Assembly (NCBI RefSeq): GCF_000941055.1
Contig: NZ_CP007202.1
Span: 802,001 to 866,000 of the forward strand
Reading direction: 5' to 3'
Source: Siansivirga zeaxanthinifaciens CC-SAMT-1
GTDB lineage: Bacteria; Bacteroidota; Bacteroidia; Flavobacteriales; Flavobacteriaceae
DNA: 64,000 bases
Positions 1 to 8,696 of the stretch are shown one piece after another. Below the pieces are notes generated by a model. That model did not search any database, was not told where the DNA came from, and saw nothing but the letters and a program-made list of their open reading frames with translations. Positions within the stretch are counted from its first letter, which is position 1. Every line of letters begins with the position of its first letter. A program made the translations under genes and the position numbers.

Positions 1-353
1 TCTAAATTAGGTGTCCCCTCTAACAACATTCGCCAGTCTTCAGCAAACCGCATACGGTCACTTTGCACTCTCGGACTCCACATGGCTGGTCCTTTAGATT
101 TGTTTAGCATCTTGAACTGTATAGCCGAGGTATCAGATACAATACCGCTATACCCTCCAAGCGCATCAATTTCGCGAACAATTTGCCCTTTAGCAATACC
201 GCCCATAGCAGGATTACAAGACATTTGAGCAATGTTTTGCAAATTCATTGTAACAAGTAATGTTTTACTACCCATGTTAGCAGCTGCCGCAGCAGCTTCG
301 CTACCTGCATGGCCAGCACCAACAACTATAACATCATAAACATCATTAAACAT
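1..353 (-). CDS. mnmG: MnmG (GidA), tRNA uridine-34 5-carboxymethylaminomethyl modification enzyme, N-terminal part
   Basis: This is the first ~117 codons of MnmG; the rest lies beyond the left edge of the window. With MnmE, MnmG uses FAD to install the cmnm5 group on wobble uridine 34 of several tRNAs in the cytoplasm. The translation starts [20 protein letters not shown], which contains the FAD-binding GxGxxG dinucleotide fold of the family. Further on come the conserved [17 protein letters not shown] stretch and the [12 protein letters not shown] segment. The ATG at 351-353 is the only sensible start, because the conserved N-terminus begins there. The gene follows ybeY on the same strand after a 72-bp gap that holds a promoter-like box and a parS-like palindrome. 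Confidence 0.96.
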   Translation of the reverse strand, partial: MFNDVYDVIVVGAGHAGSEAAAAAANMGSKTLLVTMNLQNIAQMSCNPAMGGIAKGQIVREIDALGGYSGIVSDTSAIQFKMLNKSKGPAMWSPRVQSDRMRFAEDWRMLLEGTPNL

Positions 354-370
354 ACTTTTATATTTTAATT

Positions 371-386
371 TGTTCCACGTGGAACA
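371..386. promoter_or_regulatory. parS: parS centromere site (ParB binding)
   Basis: The sequence TGTTCCACGTGGAACA is a perfect 16-bp palindrome. It matches the widely conserved bacterial parS consensus TGTTTCACGTGAAACA in 14 of 16 positions, and the two differences are compensatory so dyad symmetry is kept. It sits in the leader of mnmG, a gene of the classical origin-proximal cluster, which is where chromosomal parS sites are usually found. No second copy was seen in the window. The role in ParABS segregation is inferred from the motif and location. Confidence 0.85.
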
Positions 387-412
387 TGTATTCTATTTAA
401 AAAATTAAAATG

Positions 413-420
413 CAAATATA
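413..420 (-). promoter_or_regulatory. Putative mnmG promoter, -7 element
   Basis: On the minus strand the sequence reads TATATTTG, a match to the Bacteroidota -7 consensus TAnnTTTG, 60 bp upstream of the mnmG start. No clear TTG at -33 is visible. If it is used, parS lies inside the mnmG 5' untranslated region. Confidence 0.45.
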
Positions 421-425
421 CAGAA

Positions 426-836
426 TTAACCTAGTTGATTTAGATAGTAATCTTCTTTAGTACGCATCAATTGCTCGTCCGATTCCGTCTTATCTTTGTA
501 GCCGCAATAATGTAAAACACCATGCACCATAACACGATGCAATTCGTTTTCAAAGGCCGTATTAAATTCTAAAGCATTTTCACGTACACGTTCTACAGAA
601 ATGAAAATATCGCCTTGTATAAGTTTTCCGACGGTGTAATCGAAGCTAATAACATCGGTTAAGGTGTCGTGATCTAAGAATTCTACGTTCAATTTGTGTA
701 AGTATTCGTCATCACAAAACACATAATTAATCTCTTCTAATTTAAATCCTTCATCGGCAATGGTATTGGTAATCCATTTTGCAATGCTGTCTTCATTAGG
801 AATTAAAAAATCGGTTTCGTAGTTAAAATTAATCAT
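426..836 (-). CDS. ybeY: YbeY endoribonuclease / 16S rRNA maturation factor
   Basis: YbeY is a small zinc-dependent endoribonuclease needed for 16S rRNA 3' maturation and ribosome quality control. The 136-residue protein has the usual length and the signature HGVLHYCGYKDK near residues 105-116. His105 and His109 are the first two metal ligands. The third ligand position (HxxxHxxxxxH in most bacteria) is Asp115 here, a substitution I believe is common in Bacteroidota homologues. The start overlaps the end of the upstream DUF4175 gene by 8 bp, so the two are translationally coupled, and mnmG follows on the same strand. Confidence 0.93.
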   Translation of the reverse strand: MINFNYETDFLIPNEDSIAKWITNTIADEGFKLEEINYVFCDDEYLHKLNVEFLDHDTLTDVISFDYTVGKLIQGDIFISVERVRENALEFNTAFENELHRVMVHGVLHYCGYKDKTESDEQLMRTKEDYYLNQLG

Positions 837-3800
837 TGGCCTCCTTAAAATATGCTTTAACTTTTTCTTTATAAATTGGCTGCAAAGGTAATATTTGTTT
901 GTTCAATATTTCTGTAGTATTAAAATATTGTTTAGCCTTGTTTAGAAGACCATTTGTTGTATTAAAAAATTGATTTTGATTGGTGTTAGATTCACGACGT
1001 TCTTCTTCCCCTTGTTGAAACGTAGCATTGTCTAATTTTAATAATTGATGCTTTAAATCTAACATCTTTTGAAGCGTTTGGTTTGTGAATCCTTTATTAA
1101 TTAAATCTAACTCCACCTCTTCCATTTTCTTAAGTAAATTATCGCCAGCTTTACCAAAACCTTCTTTTGCTAATTTATCTTCTAACTGTTGACGCAATTG
1201 TTGTTGTTGCTGATATATTTGATAAAGCAACCCATTAGAATCTTCATCGGAACCCTCACCTAACTTTTCGGAACCTGTGCCTCCAGATTTACCATCTTTA
1301 CCTTCTTTACCAGAACCGTCTTTTTTGCCCTTTTCAGAGGGTTTAGACGACTTACTATCGCCTTCCTTACCAGTGTCTCCATTTTGCTCCTTTTCGCCTT
1401 TATTTCCAGAATCTTTTGGCTGTCCATCTTTACCTTTACTCATGCCCTGCTCCATCATTTTATTAAGCTGCTCTTGGCTCATAATAATATCGGGTAATTG
1501 CATATCACCATCGCCACCTTGACCCGGTGACATACTCATGCTCATTTCCATATTATCTAAAACATCGCTTAAATAGTTAGCTAAATTATTGGCAGCAGTT
1601 ACAGTAAATTGTTGGTTAGAAACACCCTGGTATAATTGATTTTCAACAAACAAATTAAGCGCTTTATCAATGTTATAATACACATCTGAAACTTCTTTGT
1701 TAACTTGCTCTGAAAGTTTTGGCTGACGTAAAGACAAAGCGAATAAACTATCATCGATATGCTCGAAATATTCTCGTAAATTATTTTGCTTTTTTAAATA
1801 GGTTGCAAACTTACTATGGTTGGTTTCGATGGCTTTAAAACTGTTCATTAAGGCTTCCTGATCTAAAGAAAACAACAACAAATTATCTAAAACTTGACGT
1901 AGCATTTCGGCATCTTCCTGTAGCTGGTCACCGCCACCACCACCCGCTTGCATAGCGCCTTCCATCTTCTTACTCATATTCATCATTTTCTTTGCTGCAT
2001 TTTTTTGGTTTTTTTGAGCATTCTTTAAATCCTGATTTTCTGAGTTTTTAGGCTGTTCTTTCTTGCCTTCTTTAGCTTCTTCTTTTTTAACATTATCTAA
2101 AGCTTCTTTCGCTTCCTTTTGGTCCTTTTTAATCTCGTTTTCTTGAAGTTTATCTTGAGGAACATCTATAGGCTTCATTAAATCTTTACCGGTTTTCTTT
2201 AAGTCTTCTAATTCCTTTTGAAAATCTTCAAAACGTTTATTTAAATCTTCTTGCTTATCGCTTGTATTTTCTTTTTGGTCTTGAGTAGATAATTTCTCTT
2301 GGTCTATAGCCAATTTTGTAATATCATCTTTAAGCTTTTCTAATTTTTTTTCAACGTAGAAACGCTTGGTTAATTCCATGAGCTGTTTTAAGCTGCGCTT
2401 CTTATTTTTATTTTGTTTAGTTAAATCTTCAAGCTTATCGATGAGCTCTTCTTTACTAATTTTATCTTGTAATTTCTTTAGTTCTTCTAGAAGCTTTTCA
2501 TCATTTTTAAGTTGCTCTTCATTGTCTTTTAAACGTTGTTTTAAGTCTTCTTTAAAAGGGTCTTTTTCTTTTTTATCTTCTTGAAATTGTTCTAAATTTT
2601 CTTGGAATTTTTTGTTGAAATTTTTCATCATTTCATCCTGCTGCTTTTGGCGTTCAAAAAATGATTCTAATTTCTTTTTATCGTTAAAATTTAAATTCGA
2701 TTTTTCCTTTTGTGTATTGGTTAAAGTCTTTAATTGTTTCTCTTGTTCTTCAAACTTTTTAAGCGATTTATTAAAATCTTTAATGGTTTCGCTTTGAGAA
2801 TTTAGTTGTTTCTGTAAATCTTCATCTTTAGTACGTTTTCTAAAGGTGTAAACATTACTTTTTACTTGCTTACTACCATTAACAGCATCATTATCAAATA
2901 CTTGAAAATAAACGTTATAAGGTATGCCTTCAGAAATATTTAAATTATTTGGAAATACGGTTACAAAATCATCAATATTTGTTTGAGACACTGGTATATT
3001 AACCACCTTTTTATTGGTTTCATCTTCTAAAGGATAATATACCAATTGCACCTTACTCAATCCGTAATCGTCGCTAACTTTTCCATAGAAATAAAGTGTT
3101 TGGTTATCTAAACTATCCACCTTCATTTCTAAATTCAATTCAGGATATTCATCTTTTATAACATCGACTAAAAAGCCTAAATTTTCGAAATCTTTTAAAT
3201 TTTTATTGCTAGTAGTTAAACTGTAGCTAAAGTTATTTCGAACAACTTTAGAAGCTATAAAAACATTTTTAGAAGGCGATGTAAAAGGCATCGTATCGTT
3301 AGCGTACAGGCTAAGCAGCTCGGTTGCCTTTGTTTTGGCTTTCCAGGTAATTTTTGTGCCTTCTGGAACAATAGCATTACCCGTATTTTTTAATGTTTGA
3401 TCTTGTTTTTTTGTGTATGCTGGATAATCTAAAACCATATCGAAACTTAAAAGCGATGGTGCTTCTATAACTTGAATTTGATAGGGTTTAGAATTTACAT
3501 TGTTTGCTTTTAATTGAAAAGTGACCTCGTTTTTTAACTTCGGAAAAACATATTCGAAAGCCCCTACTCCGGTTTGTTGTAAAAAATAGGTTTCATCGTT
3601 ATATGAAATCTCTACGCTTTCTGGCGTTACCTCTCCTACCGTTTTAACCAGCAATTTAAAATCGCTGTTTTCAATAACGTTTAAAGTATTATTAACCACA
3701 AAAAATTGAAATGGCGCAGGCGGTTCATAAGCTGTTTTGTAGTGAACAACTCGTTTGTAACTATCGCTAAACCAATTAAAATTGCCAGACACATAAGACG

Positions 3801-4296
3801 CTAAAATAATTACCAACGGAATGGCTGCATATTTTAAGTATTTTAAATTGTTTTTAAGATTAATGGCTAATTTAAAAGGAATTGGATTTAATTCTTTCGA
3901 TTTTTGTTCGATGCTTGCCAATAATAATTCCGACTGAGAATGGTCTTGATGCAATTGCAAAACATTAAGCAATTTATCGTTTACTTCCGAGAAGTGCTTA
4001 CCAATTAGTTTGGAAGCGTCTTCATAATTAATACCTTTTTTAAGTTTAAAAAGTTTAGCTAACGGAATAAAAATAAACTTAACCAATAAGGCCAGTTCAA
4101 CCAATACAAATAACCAAAACAAAACCGTTCTTGCCCCGGTATTAAGCCATAACATATGCTCAATAAACAGCGTAAATAAAAAATACAACAAGCCAATGGC
4201 AAAAAACAAAATGGCACCCTTAAGCAATTCATTAGTATAATATCGCCTAATAAAAGCTTCTAATTTCCTCTGTATGTTATTAAAATTACTTAGCAT
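829..4296 (-). CDS. DUF4175 family membrane protein with long coiled-coil
   Basis: This 1155-residue protein belongs to the large DUF4175 family of Bacteroidota, whose function is unknown. The N-terminus carries two hydrophobic segments (about residues 25-45 and 55-80) and a third near 155-170, which anchor it in the inner membrane. After a beta-rich extracytoplasmic part (about 180-480) comes a very long K/E/Q/L-rich coiled-coil (about 480-800). A Gly/Met-rich patch follows, then a low-complexity linker rich in Gly, Lys, Asp and Ser (about 955-1030), and another Q-rich helix near the C-terminus. It forms a unit with ybeY (8-bp overlap) and is divergent from gltX. Confidence 0.85.
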   Translation of the reverse strand: MLSNFNNIQRKLEAFIRRYYTNELLKGAILFFAIGLLYFLFTLFIEHMLWLNTGARTVLFWLFVLVELALLVKFIFIPLAKLFKLKKGINYEDASKLIGKHFSEVNDKLLNVLQLHQDHSQSELLLASIEQKSKELNPIPFKLAINLKNNLKYLKYAAIPLVIILASYVSGNFNWFSDSYKRVVHYKTAYEPPAPFQFFVVNNTLNVIENSDFKLLVKTVGEVTPESVEISYNDETYFLQQTGVGAFEYVFPKLKNEVTFQLKANNVNSKPYQIQVIEAPSLLSFDMVLDYPAYTKKQDQTLKNTGNAIVPEGTKITWKAKTKATELLSLYANDTMPFTSPSKNVFIASKVVRNNFSYSLTTSNKNLKDFENLGFLVDVIKDEYPELNLEMKVDSLDNQTLYFYGKVSDDYGLSKVQLVYYPLEDETNKKVVNIPVSQTNIDDFVTVFPNNLNISEGIPYNVYFQVFDNDAVNGSKQVKSNVYTFRKRTKDEDLQKQLNSQSETIKDFNKSLKKFEEQEKQLKTLTNTQKEKSNLNFNDKKKLESFFERQKQQDEMMKNFNKKFQENLEQFQEDKKEKDPFKEDLKQRLKDNEEQLKNDEKLLEELKKLQDKISKEELIDKLEDLTKQNKNKKRSLKQLMELTKRFYVEKKLEKLKDDITKLAIDQEKLSTQDQKENTSDKQEDLNKRFEDFQKELEDLKKTGKDLMKPIDVPQDKLQENEIKKDQKEAKEALDNVKKEEAKEGKKEQPKNSENQDLKNAQKNQKNAAKKMMNMSKKMEGAMQAGGGGGDQLQEDAEMLRQVLDNLLLFSLDQEALMNSFKAIETNHSKFATYLKKQNNLREYFEHIDDSLFALSLRQPKLSEQVNKEVSDVYYNIDKALNLFVENQLYQGVSNQQFTVTAANNLANYLSDVLDNMEMSMSMSPGQGGDGDMQLPDIIMSQEQLNKMMEQGMSKGKDGQPKDSGNKGEKEQNGDTGKEGDSKSSKPSEKGKKDGSGKEGKDGKSGGTGSEKLGEGSDEDSNGLLYQIYQQQQQLRQQLEDKLAKEGFGKAGDNLLKKMEEVELDLINKGFTNQTLQKMLDLKHQLLKLDNATFQQGEEERRESNTNQNQFFNTTNGLLNKAKQYFNTTEILNKQILPLQPIYKEKVKAYFKEAND

Positions 4297-4361
4297 ATTT
4301 TTATTTAACCTACTAAACTACAATTTTATTTAGTACAGTGTTTAAAATAATGTGTTAATTG

Positions 4362-4369
4362 TATCTTTG
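4362..4369 (+). promoter_or_regulatory. gltX promoter, -7 element
   Basis: TATCTTTG matches the Bacteroidota -7 consensus TAnnTTTG and lies 18 bp before the gltX ATG. Its position rules out the in-frame GTG at 4352 as the true start, because transcription would begin downstream of it. Confidence 0.65.
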
Positions 4370-4387
4370 CTCACAAAATTACAAAAC

Positions 4388-5896
4388 ATGACCAAAAACG
4401 TTCGTGTGCGCTTTGCACCAAGCCCTACAGGCCCTTTACATATTGGAGGCGTTCGTACGGCTTTATTTAATTATTTATTTGCTAAAAAACATAACGGTAC
4501 TTTTGTTTTAAGAATTGAAGATACCGACCAGAATCGCTATGTTGAAGGTGCCGAAAAATACATAATAGATGCTTTAAATTGGTGTGGAATTCCTTTTGAT
4601 GAAGGCATTGATAAAAACGAAACTTTTGGACCTTACAGACAAAGCGAACGTAAGCATTTATATAAAAAATATGCCGATGATTTAATTGCTTCGGGTAACG
4701 CTTACTATGCGTTCGATACGGCTGAAGCATTAGATTTTCATAGAACAGATCATGAAGCTAAAGGAAAAACATTTATTTACAACTGGCATAACCGCTTAAA
4801 ATTAAGCAACTCTTTATCGCTTAGCGCGGAAGAAGTTAAAGCCAAATTAGAGGCTGGCGAAGATTATGTAATACGATTTAAAAGTCCGCAAGACGAAACC
4901 TTACACTTAAAAGATATTATTCGTGGCGATATTAAAATTGATACGAATATTTTAGACGATAAAGTTTTGTTTAAAAGTGATGGTATGCCAACCTACCACT
5001 TAGCAAATATTGTCGACGATCATTTAATGGAAATTACACATGTTATTCGTGGCGAAGAGTGGTTACCGTCTCTGGCATTGCACTACCAATTATACAAAGC
5101 TTTTGGTTGGGAAGCACCAGAATTTGCACATTTACCACTTATTTTAAAACCAACAGGCAAAGGAAAATTAAGCAAACGTGATGGCGATAAATTAGGCTTT
5201 CCTGTATTTCCGTTAGAATACACCTCGCCCGAAGGAGACGTTTCGCGGGGCTATAAAGAAGATGGTTATTTTGCCGAGGCAGTAGTTAATTTTTTAGCCT
5301 TTTTAGGATGGAATCCAGGAACCGAACAAGAAATTTTTAGCCTCGATGAATTAGTAAATGCTTTCGAATTAGAACGTGTTAATAAATCGGGTGCTCGTTT
5401 CGATCCAGATAAAATTAAATGGTTTAACCATCAATACATGCAAGAACAAAACAATGATGCTTTAGCAGAATTGTTTAAACAACATCAACCGGAGCTGGCA
5501 GACATCGATGTAAATTATGTAGCTTTAGTTGTTGGTTTAATTAAAGAACGTGCGACGTTTGTTTCCGATTTCTGGGAACTGAGTCATTATTTCTTTACAG
5601 CTCCAACAACTTACGATGAAAAAGCTTCTAAAAAAGCCTTTAAAGAGGGTACTAAAGCAGTTTTAACTCAAGTTATAGAACTGATTAAGCCCATTGAAAA
5701 TTTCACCGCAGAAACGCTTCAAAACGATATTAAAGGCTGGATAACGTCTAACAATATAGGTTTCGGACAAGTGATGATGCCTTTGCGTTTAGCTTTAGTA
5801 GGTGCTTTACAAGGTCCCGATGTATTTGATATTATGTTTATGATTGGGAAAGCAGAAAGTATATCGCGCATAGAAAAAGCGCTGTCCCTTTTGTAA
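4388..5896 (+). CDS. gltX: Glutamyl-tRNA synthetase (GluRS)
   Basis: This class I aminoacyl-tRNA synthetase charges tRNA-Glu. The 502-residue protein starts MTKNVRVRFAPSPTGPLHIGG, which contains the class I HIGH signature as LHIGG. The second ATP-binding signature is KLSKR within GKGKLSKRDG in the middle of the protein, followed by the helical anticodon-binding domain. An in-frame GTG at 4352 would add 12 residues, but it lies on top of a TATCTTTG promoter box and the added residues are not family-like, so ATG 4388 is chosen. The gene is divergent from the DUF4175 gene and ends in a hairpin terminator. Confidence 0.97.
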   Translation: MTKNVRVRFAPSPTGPLHIGGVRTALFNYLFAKKHNGTFVLRIEDTDQNRYVEGAEKYIIDALNWCGIPFDEGIDKNETFGPYRQSERKHLYKKYADDLIASGNAYYAFDTAEALDFHRTDHEAKGKTFIYNWHNRLKLSNSLSLSAEEVKAKLEAGEDYVIRFKSPQDETLHLKDIIRGDIKIDTNILDDKVLFKSDGMPTYHLANIVDDHLMEITHVIRGEEWLPSLALHYQLYKAFGWEAPEFAHLPLILKPTGKGKLSKRDGDKLGFPVFPLEYTSPEGDVSRGYKEDGYFAEAVVNFLAFLGWNPGTEQEIFSLDELVNAFELERVNKSGARFDPDKIKWFNHQYMQEQNNDALAELFKQHQPELADIDVNYVALVVGLIKERATFVSDFWELSHYFFTAPTTYDEKASKKAFKEGTKAVLTQVIELIKPIENFTAETLQNDIKGWITSNNIGFGQVMMPLRLALVGALQGPDVFDIMFMIGKAESISRIEKALSLL

Positions 5897-5920
5897 AAAG
5901 CAAAAAACAATTTATACCAA

Positions 5921-5954
5921 GGCATTTTCAAAAAAGAGGATGCCTTTTTTATTT
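5921..5954 (+). terminator. Rho-independent terminator of gltX
   Basis: AAGGCAT at 5921-5927 pairs with ATGCCTT at 5942-5948, followed by a T-tract. It lies 24 bp after the gltX stop and separates it from the convergent gene on the minus strand. Confidence 0.75.
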
Positions 5955-6637
5955 TAAAACGAAATCATAGCGCCTAAAACCAACATATTTTGGTTGCCTT
6001 TAAAGCTAGAATTTCCGCCTGATGCATCTAAATTCTGGGTGTTTAATTTTTTAAACATATTTGTAAAACCATAAATGTACTGGGCTCTTAACTTAATAAA
6101 ATCGAAGCCCACGGTAGCACCTACAAGTCCGTTAATATTAAATTGTGAAATGCTACTAATATCTGAAGCTATCAAATTATCGTAATTATTAATAAAATAA
6201 TTCTCAAAGTCTTTATCCTTTAATTCCAACTTACTATTGTATTGCAGCATGGGGCCTAAATCAAGGGTAAAATAAGGACTTCCAACCTTTATATGCCCTA
6301 ACAACCCTATTTGAGCAGCAAAAAGTTTATAATCGATAAACGTTTCACTTGCAATTAAAGCCGTTTCTCTAGCCGAAATTCCTATAGAACTTTCCGATAG
6401 TTGCATACCAAAACTTATGTTGTACCAACGGTGAGGAATATCGACGGTTGCAGACATACTTCCTAAAAAGCCACTACCTTTTGATGTAATAAAATTATCT
6501 GTTTTAATATCGAATTTTGTAATACCACCAAAAACTCCAATACCATTGGTTATGTGATAGTTGCCTCGTTGGGCAAAACTTTTTGTAACAAAACAGGTTA
6601 AAATAGCTACTAATAGGAAAGAATATTTAAATTTCAT
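5954..6637 (-). CDS. Outer-membrane beta-barrel protein of unknown function
   Basis: The 227-residue protein has a clear signal peptide (MKFKYSFLLVAILTCFVTKSFAQ). The rest is alternating hydrophobic/polar strands ending in MLVLGAMISF, where the terminal Phe is typical of outer-membrane barrels assembled by Bam. It resembles the small porin-like, eight-strand class of Bacteroidota. No catalytic motif is visible. It is monocistronic, convergent with gltX and divergent from the SPFH gene. Function is unknown. Confidence 0.75.
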   Translation of the reverse strand: MKFKYSFLLVAILTCFVTKSFAQRGNYHITNGIGVFGGITKFDIKTDNFITSKGSGFLGSMSATVDIPHRWYNISFGMQLSESSIGISARETALIASETFIDYKLFAAQIGLLGHIKVGSPYFTLDLGPMLQYNSKLELKDKDFENYFINNYDNLIASDISSISQFNINGLVGATVGFDFIKLRAQYIYGFTNMFKKLNTQNLDASGGNSSFKGNQNMLVLGAMISF

Positions 6638-6708
6638 GGTTTCGATTGAATTTAGTCAAATATAGCATAAATTTATATTCTCAATTTCTAACTTTTAAAT
6701 AACACATT

Positions 6709-7629
6709 ATGGCATTTTTTATTCCTATTTTATTTTTAGCATTAGTAACCTTAGCACTATCGTTTTACACGGTAAAACAGCAAACAGCTGCTATTATCGA
6801 GCGCTTTGGTAAGTTTCAAAGTATTCAACAATCGGGATTACGATTAAAAATTCCGTTTGTAGATAAAATTGCAGGACGTTTAAGTTTAAAAATTCAGCAA
6901 TTAGATGTTATTATTGAAACCAAAACGTTAGACGATGTATTTGTTCGCATCAAAGTATCGGTTCAATACCGCGTTTTAAGTCAAAAAGTATACGATGCCT
7001 TCTATAAATTAGATTATCCACACGAGCAAATTACAAGTTATGTGTTTGATGTGGTACGCGCTGAAGTTCCTAAAATGAAACTTGACGATGTATTCGTTAA
7101 AAAAGATGATATCGCATTGGCTGTAAAAGCCGAATTAAACGATGCTATGTTAGATTACGGTTTTGATATTATAAAAACACTGGTAACCGATATCGATCCA
7201 GATGCGCAAGTTAAGGCAGCGATGAACCGAATTAATGCCGCCGATAGAGAAAAAACAGCCGCACAATACGAAGGGGATGCTGCACGTATTTTAATTGTTG
7301 AAAAAGCAAAAGCTGAAGCTGAAAGCAAGCGTTTACAAGGACAAGGTATTGCCGATCAGCGTCGTGAAATTGCTCGTGGTTTAGAAGAATCTGTCGATGT
7401 TTTAAATCGTGTTGGTATAAACAGCCAAGAAGCCTCTGCTTTAATAGTAGTAACACAACATTACGATACGTTACAAGCCATTGGTAGTGAAACTAACAGT
7501 AATTTAATTTTATTACCTAACTCGCCACAAGCAGGAAGCAATATGTTGAACGATATGGTTGCAAGTTTTACTGCAAGTAACCAAATTGGTGAGGCCATGA
7601 AAAACAGTAAAAAGAAAAAAGAAGAGTAG
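6709..7629 (+). CDS. SPFH/Band 7 (stomatin/QmcA-like) membrane protein
   Basis: The 306-residue protein begins with one membrane helix (AFFIPILFLALVTLALSFY). A Band 7/SPFH domain follows (about residues 25-180), including the family pattern QQTAAIIERFGKFQ and the ITSYVFDVVRAEVPKM segment. Next is the AAQYEGDAARILIVEKAKAEAES alpha-helical flotillin-like coiled-coil, then a short lysine-rich tail. Such proteins form large oligomers on the inner membrane and influence protease or lipid-domain function. No NfeD partner gene is adjacent, so it fits the QmcA/stomatin group better than the YqfA/flotillin pair. It is convergent with the next gene, with an 11-bp gap. Confidence 0.9.
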   Translation: MAFFIPILFLALVTLALSFYTVKQQTAAIIERFGKFQSIQQSGLRLKIPFVDKIAGRLSLKIQQLDVIIETKTLDDVFVRIKVSVQYRVLSQKVYDAFYKLDYPHEQITSYVFDVVRAEVPKMKLDDVFVKKDDIALAVKAELNDAMLDYGFDIIKTLVTDIDPDAQVKAAMNRINAADREKTAAQYEGDAARILIVEKAKAEAESKRLQGQGIADQRREIARGLEESVDVLNRVGINSQEASALIVVTQHYDTLQAIGSETNSNLILLPNSPQAGSNMLNDMVASFTASNQIGEAMKNSKKKKEE

Positions 7630-7640
7630 AAATACCTTGA

Positions 7641-8231
7641 TTAATTTGGCTTGTACATTACAATTATTTGAATAACAATTGCCAAAACAACTAACAGACA
7701 GATTTCAATTTGAGTAAATAATTCTACTGTGGTAGTAGCTTTTTTACCAATTGACATCTGTCTTCTACCTTCATTAATTTTAATTTTAGACAAGTCATCG
7801 AGATTGTTATTTATAGTTTTTATTAGTTCTACTTGATGCTCATTATTTTTAAAATTCGACAAGACATAGTTAATTTCTTGTGTTTCGAGTAATTTAAAAT
7901 TATTCTTTAAATACTTGAAAGTTGTGCTTTCTTCAGGCGTAAACTTTGTTTGTTCATACTGTAAAATTAAATCTTGAATGTGGCTGTTAATTTCATCATT
8001 TTCATGATTAAAAAACACCGTGTCTGATAGTTTAATGGCGACTTCCTTTTTATTAACCAATCTAGATAGTTTGAATACCAAATCACTTGCAATAAGCCTA
8101 TCTTCATAAATTGAAACCACAGAATCTTTGACTCTTATAAAATTGTTTCTATCAATTAAATTTGTGGCTAATATTAAAATAAACACCATCAAAATTCCTA
8201 AAATCCACTTAATTTTATTGTATAGTTTCAT
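7641..8231 (-). CDS. Orphan four-helix-bundle (4HB_MCP-like) membrane sensor protein
   Basis: The 196-residue protein has a membrane helix at about residues 9-26, then about 140 residues of amphipathic helices rich in K/E/N/L, and a second membrane helix at about 172-190 (EICLLVVLAIVIQIIVMY). This is the layout of the four-helix-bundle ligand-binding domain of chemoreceptors and histidine kinases, but no HAMP, kinase or MCP signalling domain follows. It lies downstream of the YKNYKPW repeat gene, with a strong terminator between, and near a two-component system. A role as an accessory sensor for that kinase is a guess. Confidence 0.6.
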   Translation of the reverse strand: MKLYNKIKWILGILMVFILILATNLIDRNNFIRVKDSVVSIYEDRLIASDLVFKLSRLVNKKEVAIKLSDTVFFNHENDEINSHIQDLILQYEQTKFTPEESTTFKYLKNNFKLLETQEINYVLSNFKNNEHQVELIKTINNNLDDLSKIKINEGRRQMSIGKKATTTVELFTQIEICLLVVLAIVIQIIVMYKPN

Positions 8232-8251
8232 TTGTTTAAATTGTATTCATG

Positions 8252-8290
8252 TAAAAAAAGCTGTTAGCAAACAATAAGCTAACAGCTTTA
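8252..8290 (-). terminator. Strong terminator of the YKNYKPW repeat gene
   Basis: AAAGCTGTTAGC (8257-8268) pairs perfectly with GCTAACAGCTTT (8278-8289). Read on the minus strand the stem is followed by a run of T, so it terminates transcription of the repeat protein gene. Confidence 0.85.
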
Positions 8291-8314
8291 TAAATAGCTT
8301 CAACTAACTAAAAT

Positions 8315-8620
8315 CTAATTATTTTTTTTTCGCCAAGGTTTGTAGTTTTTATATGCAGGCCCTCTTAATTTCGATCTTTCAGAACCAAAAGTTATGGCTG
8401 TATATTTTACTTTAGAGTCATCTTGCCAAGGCTTATAGTTTTTATATTCATAACTCGTTAAATTAGATTTTTGTGATGTTGTGTAAACTAAACTAACTTC
8501 GTTTTTATGTAACCAAGGCTTATAGTTTTTATATGCAGGACCTTTAAAATCGCTGCGTTTTTGAGCAAATACACTTGAGGAAATAAAAACTACTAATACT
8601 GCTAAGATTAAATTTTTCAT
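8315..8620 (-). CDS. Small secreted protein with three YKNYKPW repeats
   Basis: I do not recognise the family. The 101-residue protein has a clean signal peptide ending VFAQ (residue 20) and a mature part of about 81 residues. The heptapeptide YKNYKPW occurs three times, at residues 30-36, 59-65 and 90-96, twice preceded by GPA. The units of about 30 residues are strongly basic and aromatic. No cysteine or catalytic motif is present. It has its own TAnnTTTG promoter, two palindromes upstream, a strong terminator downstream, and lies next to a NarL-type two-component system on the same strand. It looks like a regulated periplasmic or cell-surface peptide, perhaps one that binds an anionic polymer; that role is inference. 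Confidence 0.75.
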   Translation of the reverse strand: MKNLILAVLVVFISSSVFAQKRSDFKGPAYKNYKPWLHKNEVSLVYTTSQKSNLTSYEYKNYKPWQDDSKVKYTAITFGSERSKLRGPAYKNYKPWRKKNN

Positions 8621-8642
8621 TGCGTTATGTTTTTAATTTTAT

Positions 8643-8650
8643 CAAAATTA
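8643..8650 (-). promoter_or_regulatory. Promoter -7 element of the YKNYKPW repeat gene
   Basis: On the minus strand the sequence is TAATTTTG, matching TAnnTTTG, 23 bp before the start codon. The -33 region falls in the palindrome at 8660-8678. Confidence 0.5.
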
Positions 8651-8659
8651 ACCACATAA

Positions 8660-8678
8660 CCTAGCTTCTAGAACTAGG
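8660..8678. promoter_or_regulatory. Inverted repeat over the -33 region of the YKNYKPW gene
   Basis: CCTAG is separated by nine bases from CTAGG, and the centre contains the palindrome TTCTAGAA. It lies where the -33 element of the repeat-protein promoter should be, so it could be an operator. Function is inferred from position only. Confidence 0.35.
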
Positions 8679-8696
8679 AGAAATCACTTAATCTAT

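Noticed and set aside
1277..1522. Open frames on the plus strand opposite the DUF4175, SusC, GH81 and phosphorylase genes
   Set aside because: They mirror strong genes on the other strand, have no promoter, and show low-complexity or unnatural composition.
4352..4387. Upstream GTG extension of gltX
   Set aside because: It overlaps the TATCTTTG promoter box and adds 12 residues not typical of GluRS; the conserved protein starts at 4388.
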